Shown one piece after another: positions 1-12,465 of a DNA stretch of 64,000 nt. Numbering within the stretch: position 1 is the stretch's first letter; every line of letters begins with the position of its first letter. The stretch lies in assembly GCA_963920575.1 (NCBI GenBank), contig OY986965.1, positions 24,602,988 through 24,666,987 on the forward strand. Direction: 5' to 3'. This DNA comes from Narthecium ossifragum (Eukaryota > Streptophyta > Magnoliopsida > Dioscoreales > Nartheciaceae). Under the pieces are notes generated by a model, which saw only the letters and a program-made list of their open reading frames with translations, was not told the origin of the DNA and made no database searches. Both the position numbers and the translations under genes were made by a program.

Positions 1-500
1 CAGAATTCACAAACTAGATCCATAGGAGTGACTAACCTGGTTCAGTCTGACTGACATAAGTAGTCTAACCTGGTCCAAGTCTGTTCCAAGCTGAAGTGGG
101 CTGAATCTGATCTGGCTAGGCTTAACCCGTTTGCTGGGTCAAGTGACTCTGACCGGGTCCCAATAGCCTTTTAAGGCTGATCTGGCCTGCTTGGTCTGAC
201 AGGCCCTTTAACTACCCCATCCCGATGCATATCCGATCGGGAGAAAGATATCGGGGCGTCCCGAGGGTGGCGACGAGGGTTCCCGAGGGAGGCGCGGGGT
301 TCTTTGAGGGCGGTGTCGAGGGTTCCCGAGGGTGGCGTCGGGGTCCCGATGTGAGGGATTGGCGGGGAAGAAGGCGGCGGAGGTGGTGACAGTGGCGGGC
401 GACGGCGACGGCGAAGGTGCTACTACGATCTGGTGAGCGGCGACGGTGAAGGCGACGGAGAACGGCGACGGTGACAGCGACGGGGAGCGGCGATGGCAAC

Positions 501-534
501 GGTTGAGAAAGGAGGTAGCAGGGGAGAGGGAGGG
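501..534 (+). repeat. 34-bp direct repeat, copy 1 (copy 2 at 1198-1231)
   Basis: The same 34-bp purine-rich block, starting GGTTGAGAAAGG, occurs at 501-534 in the internal region and at 1198-1231 inside the LTR. A CT-dinucleotide run follows the first copy at about 547-580. The repeat probably comes from rearrangement within the element. Confidence 0.75.
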
Positions 535-546
535 TACCTCTCTCTT

Positions 547-580
<34 letters not shown>
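547..580 (+). repeat. (CT)n microsatellite
   Basis: An almost pure CT-dinucleotide run. The open reading frames over 212-1355 are low-complexity by-products of this and similar runs. Confidence 0.9.
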
Positions 581-581
<1 letters not shown>

Positions 582-1171
582 CTGACTCTCTCAGGTACCT
601 CTCTCTTGCTCACTCTCTCTCTCTTTCTGCGTCTCTCTCTATCAATCTCTCACTCTCTTTCTCTAGCTTCCTTCGATCCAGTTTGGGGATGCTTGTTGAG
701 CAGTGGTAGGGGAGATGGGTTTGGGGATCGCTGGTAGAGGGGGGGGGAAGGTGGACGGTGGAGGTGGGGAGAAGTGAGTTTGGAGCTGAGGAGAGGGGAC
801 TGCAAATGAGAGAAAAGGAGGGTCGGAGGTGGGGGAAAGAGAAGTACGTGAAGAGGAGAAGGCGACGGGGAGGAAGAAGGGACTGAGACCAGTAAATTTC
901 CTTTTTTTTTTCTTTCTGTTCTGGCTTCTTCTTCTTTCTGTTCTTCTTTCGATGCACAGAGAACTTCTTTTTCTTTTCTTTTCTTTTTTTTGGAGAGCTT
1001 TGTTAGCTCTCGTCAAGTTCGTCAGCTATGACCGGGACTAGGGTAGGGGCTGGGGTTTGAGAGATGCGTAGGTGGTGTTGTGGGGTGTACGGTCAGAGAG
1101 TGAATAGGTGGGGAAGGTAAGGAAAGGTGACTGTGGAAGTTCGACTGCTTGAACCGGACATCAAGCAGCCT

Positions 1172-1183
1172 GCTCTGATACCA
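1172..1183 (-). promoter_or_regulatory. Retrotransposon primer-binding site
   Basis: The minus strand reads TGGTATCAGAGC, complementary to the 3' end of initiator tRNA-Met. This is the standard site for priming reverse transcription in plant LTR elements. It lies three bases inside the LTR end at 1187. Confidence 0.75.
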
Positions 1184-1573
1184 GTTTGATGCCGGCTGGT
1201 TGAGAAAGGAGGTAGCAGGGGAGAGGGAGGGAGGGAGGAGGAAGAAAGGACCTGGAAGAAAAGAGGAGGAAGAGGAGGGGGAAGGAGGCAGGAACCAGGA
1301 GAGAGAGAGAGAGATTTAGAGGATAGCAAATATTTTCATTCATCAATAATCCCATACAAGACCTAAGGCTCTCTTATATAGGAGAGATAACATGACTTGA
1401 CCAAAAGTGATTCAAGTCCAAACACAACATGACTTGACCCAGACTAAGGGTTCAAGTCCAAAATATAACAATGATATAAACATAACTAAAATGCATATAA
1501 CAATGATCCTCTAATCAGATGTACTCTGATCTGACTCGACCCGTATCTCAATCTGGATCTGATGTCCGCATCA

Positions 1574-3994
1574 ACCAGATAACTCACATCCATATAAAGG
1601 AGTAGAGGATCCAAAGCTTCAGAAAAGAATTAAAAAAATTATATTTGTTAAAGTTAATCAACTAAGTAGCCTAACAGAGACTGCAAGAAAAAGGGAGAGA
1701 ACACATTAGACAGGCAATATGGCCAATAAATAAACATTTTGAGGCGTCCTAATCTTGTGGACTCTGCTTCATAACAACAGGTTTGAGGGACAGGGACTTC
1801 TATTTTCTCTCATTGAATCGCGCATCCAGGGTAGCAAAGCTGTAACTCATCTCCATGTCGCACAACTTTGTAGCACCTCCAAATTTTAAAAGTCTCAGAC
1901 ATCATAAAAAAAAAAATTCCAAGCAAACTTGGTAAAAAAAAGGAAATTTGTATCTTCTTTCAGGCCATCATTTAAATATCAAAAAGTAAGAGAGAATCTC
2001 CCACATAAAATAATACTATAAAGCTCATATTTTACCATAACAAGAAGAGATAAAAACAGCATATAGCCAAAGGAAATCCTGCTCCACGCATAGTTGTCCT
2101 TCACACAACAACTTAAAAATTACAAGGTTTGAAAATGGGAGGGGGGGGGGGACATGGGGCTAGAGCATGAGAAGTACCTTGTTAGGACCCATGATAAGTT
2201 TTCAACCTAATTTTGGTTGTTGAGATGATTAATGATGCTTGAGAGAATTTAGGGCAGCAAATCTGGTTTCCAGATAGCAAAACCAACTTGTTGCTTATAT
2301 AAAAAGTTTCAGCATCCGAACGTCATGCTTTAAGCCATTCTTTATTATATGAATGGCTAGATCTTTTTGAGAGATCTAAAGATTGAAAGAGGCATTCGAA
2401 AGTTAGCTCAAACCTGAAACTACAAAGTATGGAATCCTTCTAGTGTTCGAAGAGCATTCAAAAGACTGAGGATGGTGACATAGGCATTCAAACGGACTCG
2501 GGTGTCAGGTGGTCGTTCTACTCTACACAATTTTCTCTCAGCTACCCTGGGCCACCTTATGTATGTTCTCTTCGATTCCCATCTCCTTTCTATCCCTTCT
2601 CTTTGTTTCTTGCTTAACAAGTGCAATCACAGTCTTTGCTCTCCTATTTCATTCCTTCCATTTGAATACTCCTTCTCACACTAAAGGTCAGCAAATATAA
2701 CCTAATTTCAGCAGTGCGATATCCTTTCCTAACATGTTTAGTCTCCTTTCCTTCCCCAGTTTCTTGTCTCACTACATTTTCGTTAGGGGCTAGTGAATTA
2801 AATCAAGATGTCAACATCGATTTCTCATCTATCAGATCAAAGGCCATAAACCTCTACTAGTTCGTGGAAATGATATCACATCAGCGATGTCTAGCTATTT
2901 TTGCATATGCAAAGTCAGTTGATTAACTATCTGAAAGCTATCTATATTCTAGCTCAACTACCTAGATTTTCTAGATACTAGGTTCATGGCAGCAATAACA
3001 TAGAGCTTGGCCAAGCTGAGCATAAGCCAGCATCAGTTTTAAAATGGTTACCCAGACAAAAACGCCTATCGGGCCTAAGAAGTATCAAATGAAACATCGC
3101 GAAGAAACTGCTGCCTAGAAGAAAGAATGAAACAAGATCAAGCCGACACAAAGTGGTACCAATATTAAGATACATTTGCTCATTAAAGCATTTTGCCACA
3201 AGCAAAAGCCAAGTCCTAAGCGCTATTGATGGGAAAAAGGCATTCCTGCAGAGTCAGGAAGCCTAGCCTGAAGTATCAATAGGAGTCGGTCTGGACCACC
3301 TGATGGATCAATAGGAATCAGTCTGGATCAATAGGCATGAGTCTTAGTTAATTTATGATGTTTGGTAAGGGGAAAGTATTTGAGGATTTACATTGGGAGT
3401 TAGGGATTCCTTTATGATGCGTTCTACTGGAGTTCTTCCCATCAGGTGATAAGAAAGGAAGTAGGGGTTGTCCAGCCATTGAGTGGACCAGGGGTTTTCC
3501 TCAGCCATTGAGGGATTGTCTTCTCTTCTTCTGAGACCTTTGATCTTCTTCGTAGGTAGCAGTTGAGATCAGGAGTTCATCAACTACATTGGATTGCCAA
3601 GATTGGCATTCATGTTGAAGAATCAAGGTGATCGCCACCGAGAGGAGTTTCCCAAGCTCGAGAGTTCTGGTTTAACAACACAAGCATCCTTGGGTTGTAA
3701 ACCAATACAAAGTGCAATTATTGAAAACCCTAGCTTTTCTATACATATGCAGCATCCTACTTCACAACAAGCTGAGAATCAATTCGAATCAGATATCGGC
3801 GGCAAGAAACAACACCAAAGTATACGCTTAATCAATTCAACGTAACAATCCACCATTGATTCAGATACACGATCACCAATTTATCTCAAAAAGCAACAAC
3901 ATTGGATAAAATAAAGAAAGGATTTTTCCATCTGGACAAATGACTATAAAGAGCAGATAAAGATTAAAAGCAGAGGAGATAGAAAGAACTCTAC
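1574..3994. other. Non-coding stretch between LTR element and asparagine synthetase exon 1
   Basis: No coding exon was recognised on either strand. If the asparagine synthetase gene is intact this would be its first intron, but no acceptor followed by the expected exon-2 protein (including the conserved HRGPDW) was found. A G-run of about ten bases lies near 2141-2150. Around 3285-3345 there are several short repeats of GGATCAATAGG. Confidence 0.5.
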
Positions 3995-4074
3995 CTGCGA
4001 GAGAGTTCGATGATGCGGGACCGCTTGGCGAGGGAGGTGTCGCCGCACCCAAGCACCGCGAGGATCCCACACAT
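3995..4074 (-). CDS. Asparagine synthetase (glutamine-hydrolysing), first coding exon only
   Basis: The minus strand has an ATG at 4074 followed by 26 codons starting MCGILAVLGCGD and ending IIELSR, then a GT donor (GTAGAG) after 3995. MCGILA at the extreme N-terminus, with Cys2 as the nucleophile, is the signature of the class II glutaminase domain of plant asparagine synthetases, which make asparagine from aspartate, glutamine and ATP in the cytosol. The exon ends in phase 2, as expected before the next R-LKHRGPDW segment. That segment was not found in the remaining 3.99 kb to the left edge. Either intron 1 is longer than 4 kb, stretched by the LTR element at 1-1573, or the gene is broken. 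The upstream region is GC-rich and holds a palindromic G-box. Confidence 0.85.
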
Positions 4075-4296
4075 CGCTGCCTACGGTCTGGCCTTGCACG
4101 GGCGGGGGCGGGGGCGGAGCCAAGAGACGGCGGAGGAGGAGAAGAGAGGCGGGGCGGGCGGAGAGCTGGGAACTGGGATGCCACGAAATCGCTCGACCGC
4201 AGCCGTCGGATCTGAGTGAATTGTCCTTCTACGTTCAAGAACGGATCAGCTCGACGGTTCCATCCTCGAGACACGCGGAAGGGCGAATGCTTACAC

Positions 4297-4306
4297 GACA
4301 CGTGTC
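4297..4306. promoter_or_regulatory. Palindromic G-box upstream of asparagine synthetase
   Basis: GACACGTGTC, inside the 12-bp palindrome 4296-4307, has the CACGTG core bound by plant bZIP and bHLH factors. It lies about 222 bp upstream of the asparagine synthetase ATG. Asparagine synthetase genes in other plants respond to dark and sugar starvation through bZIP factors acting on ACGT elements. A role here is inferred. Confidence 0.55.
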
Positions 4307-4330
4307 GAGATTCTCGAGGATTCGGGATCT

Positions 4331-5448
4331 TACATCTCGGGGGACGTGACAGATGGAATCTATTTGTTTCCTTTTTAGTTTTTTTTTTCGGATTGCGGAA
4401 CCGCTTGTTTTTACTTTTCTAATTTTGGGGTGGAATCTTTTAAACTATTTTTTAGTACCGGACTTCCTTTACTTATAAAATCGATCAATTGCCCTAAATC
4501 TGAACCATGACAGCTATTGATCATGAAACACTAGCTAGCTAGCTTAGCTTCCAGCTGCTGCACCCCCGGCCCGTATTTCAAGCAATCATCTATGATCCAA
4601 CCAGCTAGACTACGTCTTCCATCAGTTTGCAGCTAGAATTTGGAAACAGTTCCCATCGATCCCACTCTCTTTACCACTTTCTTTAGGATTCACAGCAACA
4701 TTGTGTTACTTACTCGTGTATAGATCGATCGAGTAGAGAGACGTCTATACGCAGGGAGATAAGATAAACACAATCGAAAATATGGAAATTAATTGTCATT
4801 TAATTGACTTGTGATTCATAACATAGAGCTTGAGTTAAGGCGCGCAGACCCAAACTCAATATCCTGTCCAGACCGAACCATTCTCACCACCCTCTTCTGT
4901 TTTGTGACTATTGATCAATTGCCCTAAATCGATCAATTCCTTTCCAGCGATCTCATGCCCCTTTCATGTTCCTTCGCAATCTCATGTCCCTCGGCCAGTA
5001 AAATTCCTATTATACCCTTCGGCTAGTAAAATTTCCATTATACTCTTACATTTTCCCATTCGAACATACATGCATGCCATACCACATCATGGCATGGTAC
5101 GGATCATCCATCTGTTACTTCGAAGCCAAGGATCACATTAAATCCCCGCCACGTGGCAAGCAGCGATTCGCCACAGCATATGACGGTGTCAGCCCGTGAG
5201 AAGACTGTCATGCGCTCGCATTAAATGTGTCGTTAACTACGCGTAGAAATTCACGAGCGTAGTTAACAAACACACATAAAACACTAACATCATACACGTA
5301 TATCATTTTCTACACGTGATTATCACTATACGCGCGTAAAAACTATGCTAATGTTGCACAAAGTGCACCATACAAAAACCATGTATTGCTTCACCATCAA
5401 CTCCCGCAAAAACCATACATTTCCTCAGTGCATTCACCAGATTACACG
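4331..5448. other. Intergenic DNA upstream of asparagine synthetase
   Basis: No gene seen. An 18-bp direct repeat GATCAATTGCCCTAAATC occurs at 4483-4500 and 4913-4930. A perfect 10-bp palindromic G-box GCCACGTGGC is at 5148-5157. A hairpin with an 11-bp stem (GTTAACTACGC) spans 5232-5267. Confidence 0.6.
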
Positions 5449-5469
5449 CGCTACAACAAAAAAAGCCTA

Positions 5470-5830
5470 CACTAGCGTTTTCACACCAGCGTTTATTAAA
5501 AGCCGCTGGTATAGACGGCTTATATCAGCGGTCATCGCGATTGCTAGCAAAGACTAGGTCTTTACTAGTGCTTTGTGGTGACCGTTGGTATTGAGAGGTA
5601 TATACCAGCGTTTTCCCCCGACCGTTGGCTTTGTCATATCAATAGCAGCGGTTTTCGGGCCGCTAGAATATGTATTGAGAATCAACCCCTACATTTTCTA
5701 TACTGGCAGTTGAAATTGTTGGTATAGGCTTTGTCGGCCGTTGGTATAGCTATTGAGAATAGCCACATATTCTATACCAGTGGCTAGAAGTGCTGGTATA
5801 GGCTGAAAGTAGACATTTTGCTTTATACTA
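5470..5830. repeat. CACTA left subterminal repeat block
   Basis: Many copies of a short motif related to ACCAGCGGTT or CCGCTGGTAT in both orientations, mutated in places to CCGTTGGTAT. It mirrors the block at the right end. In CACTA elements such repeats bind the TNPA-type protein. Confidence 0.8.
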
Positions 5831-8452
5831 GGTTAAAAAAAATGGATTATTAGACTAGCAAAGATTCCAATTCCACATAGTGCTATAATCACAAGATTAA
5901 TTGATATTGTTTTTTCTATTCTGTAATCACATATGTGACTTTAAAAGAAAAAACCTTTTATTAATAGACTATTATATTAATATGAAATTAGATAATTTAT
6001 TTGCAAAAACTTCAATCTATTGGAGTTTTTTGTTTCTTCTATATATTCTTTTACGTCATTCTTGTTTAAGATCATTTTACATGTCAAATTCCAATTTTAA
6101 TCATTGAATTTTTTCATTTTTTGCGTCTTATGTGCTTGCATAAAAGTATTATGTAATATCGACTAGACCCTATACCAAATAGGGTAGCAATCCCCACCCG
6201 ACCTAACCAGATGACCCATGACCAACGAGCTATGACCTGACCCACGACTTACGAGCCATTTAAATTTATGGCCTTAAGTAGAATTGCAAAATTAAATCCA
6301 ATCCGAACTCGACTAGCGACCCATGACCCAACACAAGACCCGGTTAATCTCAAAACCTTAAGCAACATTAAAAAAATAGAATATCGATAATAAGATAAAA
6401 CTTGACCCAAAACCTACCCATGTAATAAATAGCCTCAACGGTCAGGTCAGGTTGACTCGTTTAAAAGCGGGTTGGGTTGACGAACCAAATAATCCAATTT
6501 TAAAGTAGGTCTGGTTCGGGTTGACGAACCGGACCTGTTTATAAAACATGTGAGATTTAAGTTGGGCTTTTGGGTCGAGATAACGTCAACATATGTCTAT
6601 TATTAGAAAAATCTAATCCAATCCCAAATCCAAAACAAAATCCACTATTATTAACTAGACATTTTGCTAAATATTGACTAGACTCTATGTCTATTATTAA
6701 AAACATCAAACCCAAACCACCATACTTATTAGCCCAAACATCAAATCTAAAACTAAGCCATAATCTTGAAGGACCTCATGTCCGTTCAAGCCCAACCTTT
6801 TATTCCAAATAGGCACCACCAAACCCATACAAGCCAAAACAACCTATTAGTCCAAAAATACTACATCAAATTAAACGATACATCAAAGCTAAACTTAATT
6901 ATTTAGCTAAACCTATCAAAGCTAAACCTATTAATGCAAAAAGCTAAGTAGCTATATTAACCTCCCGCCTCATGAAAAAATTGGCGCCAGACCAATAGCT
7001 AATATTCTATCTTCAACCTAGGTCCTCTTGGGTTCCACACCTAAATCTTCAATTCTATGTTTAACCTCATACCTCGCCGGCCGAGAACCCCAAAGCCATA
7101 TTCTATCTTTAACCCCTCGCCGGCCGAGCACTATTAAGCATGTAATCGGCCTCCTGAATCTCCTCGATAGGATCCGTAAGCATATACTCGCCATTCTCCT
7201 CTCGTATTATTCACGGATTTCTTTCAACCTTGTTGGATTTTTGAGTTAATTTTTGATAATCGATCACAGATTTGTAGCATTTAAGTGATAAATTTTTTTG
7301 TTTTGGTGTTTAGTTATTGTTTGTTGTTCATTACGAGCATCAAGTTTCTACTTTCTTGTCTCATTTGGTTGTGTTGTGGTTAAATATAAAGTAGAGACAG
7401 TGGGTTTTGTCGATGCTCACAAATTCTTGGGAAAGGTCCTGATAGGGATAGACTGTGCTATTTTATGGATTGGAGAATACTTTATTCTCTAGCTTGAGAT
7501 GGCCTTGAAAGAGATTGCTAGTAGGTCTATGTCATGGCCATTATAGAATCTGCAAGAAGGGTACCTTTGAAATTGCCATGAGATTGCTAGTAGGCTTATG
7601 TCTCCACCCATAAAATCTGTATGTGACTATAAAGTTAACAGGGCAACTTAGGCATTGTGCTTTTGGTGTTTGTTTTATGGTCTCACCTATAAAATCTGCA
7701 GGATATTTTATGGTTTTTTCTCTCTTTTTTTCCTTTGTGTGTTTGACCTCTGCTCTATATCAAAACCATGGTTTTGGTAATTGGATTTTTTTCGTATGAC
7801 GGTATGATGATTTGTGGTGATAAGTTGTTGTTTTGATCTTACTGAAGATGAGAGTGTGATTTTCTGCTAATTCTTCTAGACCCATTTGGGAATGGATTTA
7901 TTTGTTATATTTGTTTATAGATATTAAAAAATGAATATTGAGCTTTATCGGTTGTGCTGAAAGGACTTGGATATGTTAAGGCCGAAAAAATATTAAGTTG
8001 GTGCTCCTCAGTATTAATTGGATCAAGAAAACTCTGAATCAAAGAGGACTCGGAACAACTTTGAATACCCCAGCTGACAATAAGTACTGTTATAGCCATC
8101 ACCCATCTAGTGGTTCTTGAAACCTCATAACCGTTAGTAGGCCCCTTGGCAGATGCACAGGAATGAAAACTTAATAGAAATTCACTTGCCCAGCTGAGTA
8201 TCTTTTTAATCAGTCCCATGTCCATGTTTCCTTGAACCCATTCCACCCAACTTCATTGAATGCCATCCATTTAGGAGGTTTTGATTGAGAATAGCTGTAG
8301 TGTAAAGAATGTCATTCAACTATGTAGTTTTTTGTTGCATTGTCTTTTTAGGGAGAAGGAAGAATACTACTACTGAAAGTTTGAATTGAATCCTGCCCAA
8401 GTTGTGCATATGCTATAAAGATATAAAGAGCCAACCAAAGTTGTACACTTCA

Positions 8453-10926
8453 TGTGAGGACCTGTCCCTCTATTCCTGTAGCTCGTTGTTGACCACAAGG
8501 GCAATTCGGTAAATTGCGCCTTGTCGGTTCGTTTCTTACCCGCGTGTGCGCTCGCAACCTCTGATTGATGATTGTGTTTGGCTAGATCCGTTTATGAGGT
8601 TTTTGACTTGTGGATCGATCCAAAGTAGTGTTGGATTGATCCAGCTAGGTCTTGGATCGATCCCTCTTGGCCTTGGATCGATCTAGGCACTGTAGCAGGT
8701 CGGTGGAGTTGAGGGGACGACCGTCGTGGCCGTCGCTCTCCGCTGTCAGGGGAGAGGAGACTTCCTCTCCTCTGATTTCGCTTTTCCATGGCCTTCCCCG
8801 GCCTTTTCTTCCTCTTGTCTTCCTTCTCTTCTTTTCTCTTCTTCTTCCTGGCTTCTCTTCTTCCCGCGGAGCTCTGCTTCTTCCCCTGTTTTCTAGCAAC
8901 CATCTTCTTCTTCGCCGTTCTTCCTCCTCCGGCCACCGTTTTGGGAGCTTGAAAGCTCATTGGATCCGTGGCGGCGTGAGGAAGATCCCTGAAGTGGTTT
9001 AGTTGCTTGGTTAGTGGCCGTTTAGCGGGGAATCAGTCAAGGATTAGCGTTTTCGGTAGGTGTTCTACCTATGTGAGTTGTTTAATGGGTTTCTCTTAAT
9101 CTAGCCATTTGATCTTGTTGTTCTTGGTGTGGTTGGCTTCCTCTTACTTACTATAATTTCTAGTTTAAGTTTCATAAGCTTTGGTTGAGATTTTAGTAGG
9201 ATTTAAACATGCTAAACTCGGATTTTTCATGTTTCTCTATTCTTGAGGAACATCCGGTTTACGACGCGTTTTTCGGTTTGTACAAGGATGATATTGACTT
9301 ATGATGAACATAAGAGTTGTAGATCTCTGTGTTATCTTTCCATTCCAGCTTATTTCGTATTTTTCATATTTTTCTACGAATTATGGTGATTTTTCTCGTG
9401 GCATGCGACGAGACTGATCTGAAGCTGGTATGAAGCCTGTTTGGATCGATCCAAATAGTCCGGATCGATCCAATATCTTCTGGATCGATCCAAATGTTCC
9501 AGATCGATCCCGAAGCTAGCTGATGGTGTTTTATGGACTATTTTTAGCGGTTTTGATTAGTGTTTTCCCATTAATCTAGCCGTTGGATGATTCTGGATTT
9601 TGGATATGTTGATCCATGCATATAGATCTACTGGAGGCTAGGTTGGATCCCAAATCTGACGTCGGTTAGACGTCGAATCGACGGATCAACTAGCTGCTAT
9701 GTAGAGAATGGTTTCTTGTTCTTGGGTTTTCCGAGTTAGATCGATCGGACTTGTAAGTCCGATTGCAAGTCCGATCGATCGGACTACAGGTGGGATCGAT
9801 CCATGCAAGTTGGATCGATCGGACTGCAAGTAGGATCAATCCATGTAAGTTGGATCGATCGAACTTCAGGTAGGATCGATCCATGGGTATGTTGGATCGA
9901 TCCAGGTTGCACCCAAGATGGTTTGTTCTCTGAGGGCGGTCGGATCGATCCATGGGTATGTTTGGATCGATTCAGTGTTTCCAGGAACAGTGCCTGAGGG
10001 TAGCAGAGAATGGGCTGGTTGTATGCCTTTTATCGCTTTGTGGTTAACCGAGGGAGTCATGAACCCTCGGGAATGCTTAGTATAAATGGGTTGTCTGTAT
10101 GCCCTTTATCGCTTTGTGGTTAACCGAGGGAGTCATGAACCTCGGGAATGTTTAGTATAAGCGGGCCATAAGTATGCCCTTTGATTGTTGCTTGTTTATA
10201 CTGTTGCATGCATTGTTGATTGTGCATTAGATGCCTAGGGTCGTGTTAGCTCTGTTGCTTGGAGTACTGAGAGTTGGTTGTCATAACCACGGTTGTTCCA
10301 CCAAGTGTGGAGGTCTCGCTTGGAGAAGGGTGTCCTACTGGTATCGTCATGTCCACCCTGTGTCAGGAATGTCGGAGAATATTCACCCTAGGCAGTGGCT
10401 GTAGGAAGACGTGCTGTGGACAGGTACCCTTCGGGTTATTGACGGGATTTATGGGGTCCTTGGCAGGCCTCAGTACATGGTACGGAGTTAGTTCAGTTGC
10501 AGTTTCCCCTTCCTTGTATGTGTCGTAGAGTAGAACCCTACTGAGCTTAGTGCTCAATCCTACCCGGACGGCGTTTGCAGGTGCAGGTACCAGCTCTCTT
10601 ATGGTGGGCCCCAGTTGCTCGTCCTGCGGTGGCGCGTCGACGTCAGGGCATGTTTGAGGGTCAGGATGGTTTCTACTGTGCTTTTCAGGAGACTATTGAT
10701 GTTGTAACCCCTTTTGAGTTTTATACATCTTTTGTACATGAGGACTGATATATATAAATCTTGATGTAACTCTGTCTTATGTACAGTTTTGTAATAATAG
10801 GAGTTGTTAGATTTACTTCTGTCCTCTTACTGTTTGTTGTAATTGTTTCCGCCAGTTAGATGTTAGTGATGTAGGAACCCCCCTAGTGTCCTGGTCCGGA
10901 TGGGTCTTCCGTGCCGGGACGCGACA
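8453..10926 (+). mobile_element. LTR-type insertion (solo LTR or non-autonomous) inside the CACTA element
   Basis: The segment starts TGTGAGGACC and ends GACGCGACA. It is flanked on both sides by the 5-bp direct repeat CTTCA (8448-8452 and 10927-10931). TG...CA ends with a 5-bp target duplication fit an LTR-retrotransposon insertion. At 2474 bp with no gag or pol seen it is most simply a long solo LTR or a non-autonomous element. It contains clustered GGATCGATCC palindromes at 8612-8690, 9440-9520 and 9740-9970, and a tandem duplication of about 85 bp near 10010-10165. A reversed relative lies at 60127-62948. The 10500-10600 part matches that relative closely. Confidence 0.75.
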
Positions 10927-12465
10927 CTTCAGATTTTTAGCGCCATGTGCACTTTATGACTTGCATGGAGCCATAGTTTCTATAGAGGATGTCCAAATCG
11001 ACATACAGGTTTGAGCTCAAGCCCCAATTGAGCTTGAGTAACACACCAATGCCACATTCTTTCTGCCTTGAGGTTGTTATCTCCACTATAAAGGTTGTTA
11101 ATGCTTGCACCAATTTGAGGTAGTATTTGCCAACTTATCCATGCCTTCATGAGTTTGACTGTGCACATTAAGAGGCTTGGATATTCTCCATTATACTTTA
11201 GATGGATGACGTGATCTTTCTTCTGCATTTCTGGTGTTATGTAGAAAGCAGAATCATGATGAGAAAAGTTTCATCATGATTAATTGGCCTTTGACATACT
11301 CTATTAAGGTAATGATGGCAATTACTTTGAGATGTAAGGAGATTAGTAGACATTGTTCCTGCATATCGTATATCAATCAACTTAGAATAGATCTTTAGAG
11401 GTGATTAAGTTCGTCAATGCAGCGAATTCCTGATGTGTTTTCTTGAATCCAAGCGTACTATGTTTTGTTACTCATATATACAAGCTGTAAGTTTTGAAAG
11501 CATGTGATTTTGTTTGCTATATGCATATTATAGTTGTTAATGCCTGATGATATTATGGGCATTGGAAGTGCAGTGAGGGAAAACTTGAGGTCTGCCAAAA
11601 ACTGAAGATGATTTGAAGTCTCTGCAAAGTATGGGGCAGATTATAGGAGAGGTTCTTTGGCCACTTGATAGTGAGCGATGTAAGTAAAAGTGACTCATCC
11701 TCCTTTTTTGTTGTTGTGCTATTGTGATTTTTGCTCTTCTACATGTGTGCTTGCTGTTGAATATTATCTTTTGATTCAGACTATATCTAAGAGCAGTGTA
11801 CACCATGGTTGTCAACAAAGGGCCAACCTAAAAGACTACTTCTAAACCATGATCTAAATAAGATTAATATAGATATGTTGGGTTATATTCTAAATTTTTA
11901 AATAGTAGAAATTTAAAACCATGATCTAAATAAGATTTGGTTCTTTAAACTATTTAGAGTAAGAGAGAAAAAGACTACTTCTAGTAAGAAACACAATTAC
12001 AACTAAGCTATAGTTGATAAACAACTAAGTTAGATGCAAGTTGAACCTACATCTAGATAAAGTTGTTCACATGTTTTGATGTGAAAATATGGGTCCTCCC
12101 TACATAGCCTGGATTCTTTGTGTGTTAAGTGAACACTAAGTAGATGGCTTATGGCTAGCTAGTAAATTTTGTGGTATTACGGTAGTTCACCTATCATGTT
12201 CTTGGAGGCAAGCATATGAAACATAAAGATGCATTTAGTCCATGTTTGCCATTTTTAATGTTTCTTATGATAGAATCAACATTTTTACAATCATTAAATT
12301 TGCATGTATCTAAGGTCATTCTTTTGTCCAAGAATGTCTTCTTTCATGCATGTAGGACATTCATTCAATGACAATCGATGGCTATTACTATTGTACGTAT
12401 TCACAATCATATATGTCACATTGGCATGAGACTTTGGTGCTCATTTGTGCAGATAGATTAAGATT

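Larger units (their letters stand above)
1..1573 (-). mobile_element. LTR retrotransposon, 5' LTR, primer-binding site and part of the internal region
   Basis: Read on the minus strand, an LTR runs from 1573 to 1187. It starts TGATGC and ends GCATCA, giving the TG...CA ends of an LTR with a 6-bp inverted terminus. Three bases later, at 1183-1172, is TGGTATCAGAGC, the usual primer-binding site complementary to initiator methionine tRNA. The region further left would then be the internal part. It is purine/pyrimidine-rich, shows no gag or pol similarity that I can recognise, and leaves the window at base 1. This suggests a non-autonomous element. The family is not identified, and I found no target duplication because only one end is in the window. 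Confidence 0.7.

Noticed and set aside
212..1355. Overlapping reading frames rich in Arg/Glu, Ser/Leu or Pro
   Set aside because: They come from CT/GA runs inside an LTR element. Several frames are open at once and none has a recognisable domain.
3873..4301. A 142-residue minus-strand frame over the asparagine synthetase start
   Set aside because: Out of frame with the MCGILA start, and its composition is that of a GC-rich shadow.
6170..6620. A CRISPR-like or satellite array (repeated GACCCATGACC and similar words)
   Set aside because: Copies are irregular in length and spacing, in a plant genome, inside a CACTA element. Just low-complexity repeated words.
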